A stretch of DNA of 64,000 nt, taken from Bolinopsis microptera (lineage: Eukaryota > Ctenophora > Tentaculata > Lobata > Bolinopsidae). Under the pieces are notes generated by a model. It searched no databases. It was not told the origin of the DNA and saw only the letters and a list, made by a program, of their open reading frames with translations. Positions 27,301-36,300 of this stretch are shown piece after piece. Location of the stretch: contig NC_087081.1 of the NCBI RefSeq assembly GCF_026151205.1, positions 16,356,837 through 16,420,836 on the forward strand. Reading direction: 5' to 3'. Numbering within the stretch: the first letter of the stretch is position 1; each line of letters opens with the position of its first letter. The position numbers and the translations under genes were made by a program.

Positions 27301-30300
27301 ACTTAAGGTGGGGTGGGGTTACTAGATCTCCTGGTGTTTATTGTTGCTCTAATATTTAATAATACTTAAGGTGGGGTGTGGTTGCTAGATCTCCTGGTGT
27401 TTATTGATGCTCTAATATTTAATAATACTTAAGGTGGGGTGTGGTTCCTAGATCTCCTGGTGTTTATTGTTGCTCTAATATTTAATAATACTTAAGGTGG
27501 GGCGGGGTTGCTAGATCTCCTGGTGTTTATTGTTGCTCTAATATTTAATAATACTTAAGGTGGGGCGGGGTTGCTAGATCTCCTGGTGTTTATTGTTGCT
27601 CTAATATTTAATAATACTTAAGGTGGGGTGTGGTCGCTAGATCTCCTGGTGTTTATTGTTGCTCTAATATTTAATAATACTTAAGGTGGGGTGTGGTTGC
27701 TAGATCTCCAGGTGTTTATTGTTGCTCTAATATTTAATAATACTTAAGGTGGGGCGGGGTTGCTAGATCTCCTGGTGTTTATTGTTGCTCTAATATCTAA
27801 TAATACTTAAGGTGGGGTGTGGTTCCTAGATCTCCTGGTGTTTATTGTTGCTCTAATATTTAATAATACTTAAGGTGGGGTGTGGTTGCTAGATCTCCTG
27901 GTGTTTATTGTTGCTCTAATATTTAATAATACTTAAGGTGGGGCGGGGTTGCTAGATCTCCTGGTGTTTATTGTTGCTCTAATATTTAATAATACTTAAG
28001 GTGGGGTGTGGTTGTTAGATCTCCTGGTGTTTATTGTTGCTCTAATATTTAATAATACTTAAGGTGGGGTGTGGTTGCTAGATCTCCTGGTGTTTGTTGT
28101 TGCTATAATATTTAATAATACTTAAGGTGGGGTGTGGTTCCTAGATCTCCTGGTGTTTATTGTTGCTCCAATATTTAATAATACTTAAGGTGGGGTGTGG
28201 TTGCTAGATCTCCTGGTGTTTATTGTTGCTCTAATATTTAATAATACTTAAGGTGGGGTGTGGTTCCTAGATCTCCTGGTGTTTATTGTTGCTCTAATAT
28301 TTAATAATACTTAAGGTGGGGTGTGGTTTCTAGATCTCCTGGTGTTTATTGTTGCTCCAATATTTAATTAAGGTGGGGTGTGGTTGCTAGATCTCCTGGT
28401 GTTTATTGTTGCTCCAATATTTAATAATACTTAAGGTGGAGTGTGGTCGCTAGATCTCCTGGTGTTTATTGTTGCTCTAATATTTAATAATACTTAAGGT
28501 GGGGTGTGGTTGCTAGATCTCCTGGTGTTTATTGTTGCTCTAATATTTAATAATACTTAAGGTGGGGCGGGGTTGCTAGATCTCCTGGTGTTTATTGTTG
28601 CTCTAATATCTAATAATACTTAAGGTGGGGCGGGGTTGCTAGATCTCCTGGTGTTTATTGTTGCTCTAATATTTAATAATACTTAAGGTGGGGCGGGGTT
28701 GCTAGATCTCCTGGTGTTTATTGTTGCTCTAATATTTAATAATACTTAAGGTGGGGCGGGGTTACTCCTGGTGTTTATTGTTGCTCTAATATTTAATAAT
28801 ACTTAAGGTGGGGTGGGGTTACTCCTGGTGTTTATTGTTGCTCTAATATTTAATAATACTTAAGGTGGGGTGGGGTTACTAGATCTCCTGGTGTTTATTG
28901 TTGCTCTAATATTTAATAATACTTAAGGTGGGGCGGGGTTACTAGATCTCCTGGTGTTTATTGTTGCTCTAATATTTAATAATACTTAAGGTGGGGCGGG
29001 GTTACTCCTGGTGTTTATTGTTGCTCTAATATTTAATAATACTTAAGGTGGGGTGGGGTTACTCCTGGTGTTTATTGTTGCTCTAATATTTAATAATACT
29101 TAAGGTGGGGTGGGGTTACTAGATCTCCTGGTGTTTATTGTTGCTCTAATATTTAATAATACTTAAGGTGGGGCGGGGTTACTAGATCTCCTGGTGTTTA
29201 TTGTTGCTCTAATATTTAATAATACTTAAGGTGGGGCGGGGTTACTCCTGGTGTTTATTGTTGCTCTAATATTTAATAATACTTAAGGTGGGGCGGGGTT
29301 GCTAGATCTCCTGGTGTTTATTGTTGCTCTAATATTTAATAATACTTAAGGTGGGGCGGGGTTGTTAGATCTCCTGGTGTTTATTGTTGCTCCAATATTT
29401 AATAATACTTAAGGTGGGGCGGGGTTGCTAGATCTCCTGGTGTTTATTGTTGCTCTAATATTTAATAATACTTAAGGTGGGGCGGGGTTACTCCTGGTGT
29501 TTATTGTTGCTCCAATATTTAATAATACTTAAGGTGGGGTGTGGTTGCTAGATCTCCTGGTGTTTATTCCACCGTTGCTCCAATAATAATACGTAGTGGT
29601 GAAACTATTGGAACGTGAGATTTATTGATCTTGAGGTCTGGTTTATAACCTTATACAGTGGTATTGAAATGGGATCTCAGAGTTTAAAGAGCATTACTTT
29701 TGCAACCCACCGCACTAATCTATGCAACCCACCTATATAATTAGTTAACCCCAGTAGAAAATATCTGAACTTGATAACTTGATAACTTGAAATATTCTTC
29801 AGTGGCTTGTTAACCTTGATTTATAAGATAATAAGAATTTTCTGCCGGGGAATCAGCGTCACTATTCATGTTACCGCCCAAAAAATTCAAGAAATATGCG
29901 TCAATCACCCGGTTACACGATTAAAGTATTTAAGTAATCAAGGAATCAATTATTCGATATAGTGCAAATGGAAATATACAGCATTCGATATATTCGTGTG
30001 AGGTATTGGATATTTAACTGTAAGGAATTAAATATTTTGGCGAGAATCATTGGCGTTGCTTGAATTTCTGCTCATAATATTGAAGCTTTTTGAGATTTGC
30101 CAAGTCGGCGAATCGGAATATTCAAATATTTCGCTTTACTTGTACAGAGCAAGCCTATCCATTGTTGCATTTTTAATCCTCATAAGACATTGGATGTCCA
30201 GTAAAAAATGTAAAAAACATTTATTTTTCAGTAATTGTGTATGTCGATTTCAGTTGTACAGTTTTTAGATAAACAAATAACATTATGATAATCTGAAATC

Positions 30301-33300
30301 TCAATCGACATAATGTTAATCAACATGTTATTATATTTAGTAACTGTCTGGTAATTAATAAATAATATAAAGTTAATTAGTAAATAGTAATTAGTAAGTA
30401 CCTTGGTTATAATTTTAATTAGTAAATAGTAATTAGTAATTACCTTGATTGCTGATATCGTCCTGCATTTGTTTAGTGTAATCTGGAATGTAAGTGTCCA
30501 CATTGGTCATACTTCCTGCTCTCGTATGTCTTGTGACCGCTGAAAATCATTAATTAAGCTAATTAAGTTAATCACTGGAAAACTGCTGGACAATTACTGG
30601 ATTTGTAATGTTTAATATTATGAAGGAGTAGGATAATCTAGATAACTTCGTGGCTTCAATGATCGAAGTTTTGGTCAGGGATCGTTCACATAGTGCGTAA
30701 GGTAGCCTGGGGGTCGGGGTTTGGAAAAGCGTAAATTCTACACAGTCGCTACCTTTTATATCGCTTGCGAAGGGTGGAGGGGGGGGGGGCCGGGGGGGGG
30801 GGGGGGGGGGTAAAATGTGAACGATCCCATATAGAATTTTAAATTAACCGTAAACGATCAATCAGATATAAATTTTATTACTCCAATTATCTGAGGTGAA
30901 TCAGTGAGTTGTAACTGTAGATCTGGGTACACTGGGTACAGGGAGGTGAATCAGCGCGTCCAGCATCAAGAATCAAAGCTCAGAGTCACAGTCACGTGAC
31001 AAAGCTCAGAGTCACAGTCACGTGACAAAGCTCAGAGTCACAGTCACATGACAAAGCTCAGAGTCACAGTCACGTGGTGAGCAGGTTGTAGATAATCATG
31101 GGACTGTCACGTGACATGCAGTTTATTAATTAATCTGCACTTAACCCGGGACGACAAGGCCGCAAGTAAACGTTACACAGTTTAATAGTACACAATATAT
31201 ATCAAATTATGTGGCGCGTTGTGAAGCTTACCGTGGCAAATATTATTATGCTTGCTGTATTATATAATATTATATTTTGTTAATCAAACCATCGTAGTGT
31301 CTCGACTTCTCAAGGCCAAAACATTAGGTGTATTATTGAACATAACATTAGGTATTATTAAACATTAGGTACTATTATTATTATTAGGTGTATTATTGAA
31401 TCAAATGCTGTACACAAATAGCTTTGTGACTTGTTATATGGTTTACAATAAACTCAGTGTTGAAAAGGTTAATAGGTTACGTTGTTTGTAAGTTACATTT
31501 CCAAGCAGCTGCTGGATATATGGTATTTTAACGGGAAGGAATAAAAAGGTCACGTGTCCAACAACTATGCGCATCACGTGACATGACGCACCACGTGACA
31601 TGACGCACCACGTGACATGAAGCACCACGTGACATGACGCACCGTGTCACGTGTGCAGCTAATGAACAAAACTCAATACTTCAAATTTGAATCAGTCACT
31701 ATAAACTAATTACTTATATTTGATGGTATAGAATCAGTATTGTCACTATTATTTAACTAGGGCTTATTTTGCTTTGGAATCAGTAATATGATCACTTTAT
31801 AGTTCATTTTGTTGCTATTAAATCAGTTTAGTAACCGTAAATTGAGTTATATTGCTATGGAATTAATGATTTCAATCTCCTCTTCTTTACTTCTGGGTCA
31901 TTAAAGATACCATAAACTTGGTTTTATGTTATTGTTAATTGAAACACTTTTGTATCTTTAAATTAAGTAAGTTAGCTATAGATGTATAGCATGTATAGCA
32001 TAGAATCAGCAGTGTTTGTAACTCAGTTGCTATATTACATACCATTCTTCTCAAAGAGGGACGCCATGTTCAGGACGGATCCTATATAATGATAATACAG
32101 TAGGACAGGTAATATTCCAAATTAACTTTAACAAGTGTTGTGATGACGTCATGTGGTGTTGTGATGACGTCATGTGGTGTTGTGATGACGTCATGTGTTG
32201 TTGACACTTGGTGTCATGTTCAGGACGGATCCTATATAATGATAATACAGTAGAACAGGTAATATTCAAAATTAACTTTGACAATTAGTGTTGTGATGAC
32301 GTCATGTGGTGTTGTGATGACGTCATGTGGTGTTGTGATGACGTCATGTGGTGTTGTGATGACGTCATGTGGTGTTGTGATGACGTCATGTGTTGTTGAC
32401 ACGTGGTGTCATGTTCAGGACGGATCCTATATAATGATAATACAGTAGAACAGGTAATATTCAAAATTCGCTTCGGTTACCTAGGTTACGGTCACTTTGG
32501 TTACATGGGTTACGGTCGATTTGGTTACCTAGGTTACGGTCGCTTTGGTGGCCATTGTTGTTATCTAACTTCATGAGTAATACCTTAGCCCTAAAAACGA
32601 CCAAACGTGTTACCCAATCAGTAACAACAGAATAAACTGCACCTTAACAATCAGAAGCGCTGGTTCACACCAACTGTCCAATCAGAAGCGCTGGTTCACA
32701 CCAACTGTCCAATCAGAAGCTCTGGTTCACACCAACTGTCCAATCAGAAGCGCTGGTTCACACCAACTGTCCAATCAGAAGCGCTGGTTCACACCAACTG
32801 TCCAATCAGAAGCGCTGGTTCACACCAACTGTCCAATCAGAAGCGCTGGTTCACACCAACTGTCCAATCAGAAGCTCTGGTTCACACCAACTGTCCAATC
32901 AGAAGCGCTGGTTCACACCAACTGTCCAATCAGAAGCGCTGGTTCACACCAACTGTCCAATCAGAAGCGCTGGTTCACACCAACTGTCCAATCAGAAGCG
33001 CTGGTTCACACCAACTGTCCAATCAGAAGCGCTGGTTCACACCAACTGTCCAATCAGAAGCGCTGGTTCACACCAACTGTCCAATCAGAAGCGCTGGTTC
33101 ACACCAACTGTCCAATCAGAAGCGCTGGTTCACACCAACTGTCCAATCAGAAGCGCTGGTTCACACCAACTGTCCAATCAGAAGCGCTGGTTCACACTAA
33201 CTGTCCAATCAGAAGCGCTGGTTCACACTAACTGTCCAATCAGAAGCGCTGGTTCACACCAACTGTCCAATCAGAAGCGCTGGTTCACACCAACTGTCCA

Positions 33301-36300
33301 ATCAGAAGCGCTGGTTCACACCAACTGTCCAATCAGAAGCGCTGGTTCACACCAACTGTCCAATCAGAAGTGCTGGTTCACACTAACTGTCCAATCAGAA
33401 GCGCTGGTTCACACTAACTGTCCAATCAGAAGCGCTGGTTCACACCAACTGTCCAATCAGAAGCGCTGGTTCACACACCAACTGTCCAATCAGAAGCGCT
33501 GGTTCACACCAACTGTCCAATCAGAAGCGTTTAAACTTTGCTGCCATTTTAAGTATTAACCTCTACTTTACAGTGTACACACAGTTGACAATAACAATAA
33601 GTCACCAGGGGGCAATGTTACATCTTTACTGCCAGGTTAAGGCACCTCGTTCGTAACTACTATAGGTTAAATTTGTTGTAGCTTTTCTTACTGATATATC
33701 TTTCGTTTTGTTTATTATGGTGTTTAGCAAACTCAATGGTTTTCAAGTATACTAGTGTTTCGCAGCGATTGTTCAAGGTCTTATAGTGGGACAAAATAAT
33801 TATTTTTCATCCCATTTACAGCTTTACAGTCAAATAACATACAATTGTAAGACTGAATAATGGTCAACAAGATAGACTTTCCAATAAGGGTTATTAATAA
33901 TCACACTGCCAAACCTTTGAACAGCCATGCAACGCTACTTATGTTATAACATGGTAGTAAACAGTAAGACAACTCAGTAAATGTCCTAAGTGTTGCTTAA
34001 GTTAAGTGGACCTTTACCTACATCTAGCGTGAAATGACGCTGGATGACGCGAACTGTCACCAGGCGACATCTAGGGCTATTTGCACAGAATTTATGGCCT
34101 TTTAGTGGGCGACATCTAGCGCTGTCTAGCGCTAGATGTCGCCGCGTCAGATGTTGTCGCAACATATAGCGACATTAAATAAAACCGAGCACCTTAGAGC
34201 TACATCATTATACATCGTGACAAGAAGATCTGTCTAACACTTAAAGGGCTATAGCGGTTGAAGTGCAAACAGGAAGCTAGATTTATTTGTGGGGGCTGCT
34301 TCTTAATCGAACATGACACTGTTAGTATTAGTAAAATGCTTCCCTGACTTGTACATTAGAGAAAGTAAGTGGATGATGATTAATCACTCTACACTCGACT
34401 GTCACGTGACTTTTTCAACCCGTTCTCTAGCTGGCCCTGAACGACTATTCGAAACCCTAACCCTCTAATCTGATCCCAAGTCCCAACACTAACCCTAAAC
34501 CAATCCCTACAAAAGCATGTTCTGAAACCCTAACCCTAACGATAAATTAGACCAACTTCCTGACGCGGCGGCATCTAGCGCTAGATAGCGCTAGTGTCGC
34601 GTAACTAGCGTCATTTCACACTAGATGACGCTAGATGTCGAATTTTGACAATCATTAATTGTCTGCTTAAGTTTTATACTTATTTTAGGTTACTTTGCAA
34701 CTACTATATGGTATAATCCGTCATTATACCTTCTTAAGTGGCTGAAATGGGTTGAAAGTACTATTGCAGGGAACTATAACATTATAAAGTACTTACGTTT
34801 TGGTTTTGCAGGAGCTTTCGCAGCAGGTTTACTTGGTGCAGCATCTTTTATTACTCTTCCTTTTATCCCTAAAAAATATTTATTAGTTGGTTTGAACGAT
34901 TCAATATTTGTTAGATGTGTTAGATGTTAAAAGATTATCTGATACTTTTCAGCTCACTTAAACTTCACTTAAACCTCACTTAAACCTCACCTAAACCTTA
35001 CTTAAACCTCACTTAAACCTTACCTAAACCTCACTTAAACCTCACTTAAACCTCACTTAAACCACACTTAAACCTCACTTAAACCTCACCTAAACCTCAC
35101 CTAAACCTCACTTAAACCTCACCTAAACCTCACCTAAACCTCACTTAAACCTCACTTAAACCTTACCTAAACCTCACTTAAACCTCACTTAAACCACACT
35201 TAAACCTCACTTAAACCTCACTTAAACCTCACTTAAACCTCACTTAAACCTTACCTAAACCTCACTTAAACCACACTTAAACCTCACTTAAACCTCACCT
35301 AAACCTCACCTAAACCTCACTTAAACCTCACCTAAACCTCACCTAAACCTCACTTAAACCTCACTTAAACCTTACCTAAACCTCACTTAAACCTCACTTA
35401 AACCACACTTAAACCTCACTTAAACCTCACTTAAGCCTCACTTCTGGTTACTGCGCCACACTATAGGTAGATTAGGTCGTACAAAAAAGCGATGGTTCGG
35501 ATAACCCTTCATATGATAATCATAAAGTGCTTTGCAAAGTTATTATCAGGTATAACGTTGCGATCAAGTCTTATAAGGTTAAACGTGGGGGCTGGTACTA
35601 TTTGATTACCTGACATCCATTCTACTGTGATGAAATCGAATATTAAATAGGTAAGGTCAATAGTTGTTGGAAAATTTATTGATTAGGGCCTGGTTTTCTA
35701 AGACTGATAAATTAATTTCCAGAAATACTAGTAGGCACTAGTAGTCACTAGTAATCACTAGTAGTCACTAGTAGTCACTAGTAGACACTTGTAGTCACTT
35801 GGGATCAAGTTAAGTGGGCCCTTTCAAAATATATAAAACCATCCTCCCTACTCCGCTTAATGGCACTCTAATGGCACTCTAATGGCGACTAATATTGGAA
35901 ACACACAGCACTAGTGACACGTCATAACACGTGGTGTGACGTCATTTAGCGTAACACACAGCACTAGTGACACTTTGCTTCCTGATGTCAGTATAATTAT
36001 AATACCCAATTTATTTGCAGCATTTCGGAGCAGGTCATGCTTTGGAGCGGGGCCTAATAATGAGGCTTCTTGCCCCCCCTCTCCCCCCTGGCTACGTGCC
36101 TGCTAATAATACAGGTCTATCTAGTCCAAATAGAAACTTGTTCAGTATGAATCTGTCCTGATAAAAGTTGTTTGATAAATATGTGTCTGACTATCATGTT
36201 TATTGTCCTTAAATAGTTCAACTAAAAGCAGTCCCTGTATATTAGTCCTGTTTTGTCTGCAGACTTGAGTAGTTGAGACGGTGATAAACTATTTGGGGGG

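Noticed and set aside
30779-30811. G run as a G-quadruplex regulatory element
   Set aside because: It belongs to a MITE-like element and its length is prone to sequencing error. No regulatory claim is possible.
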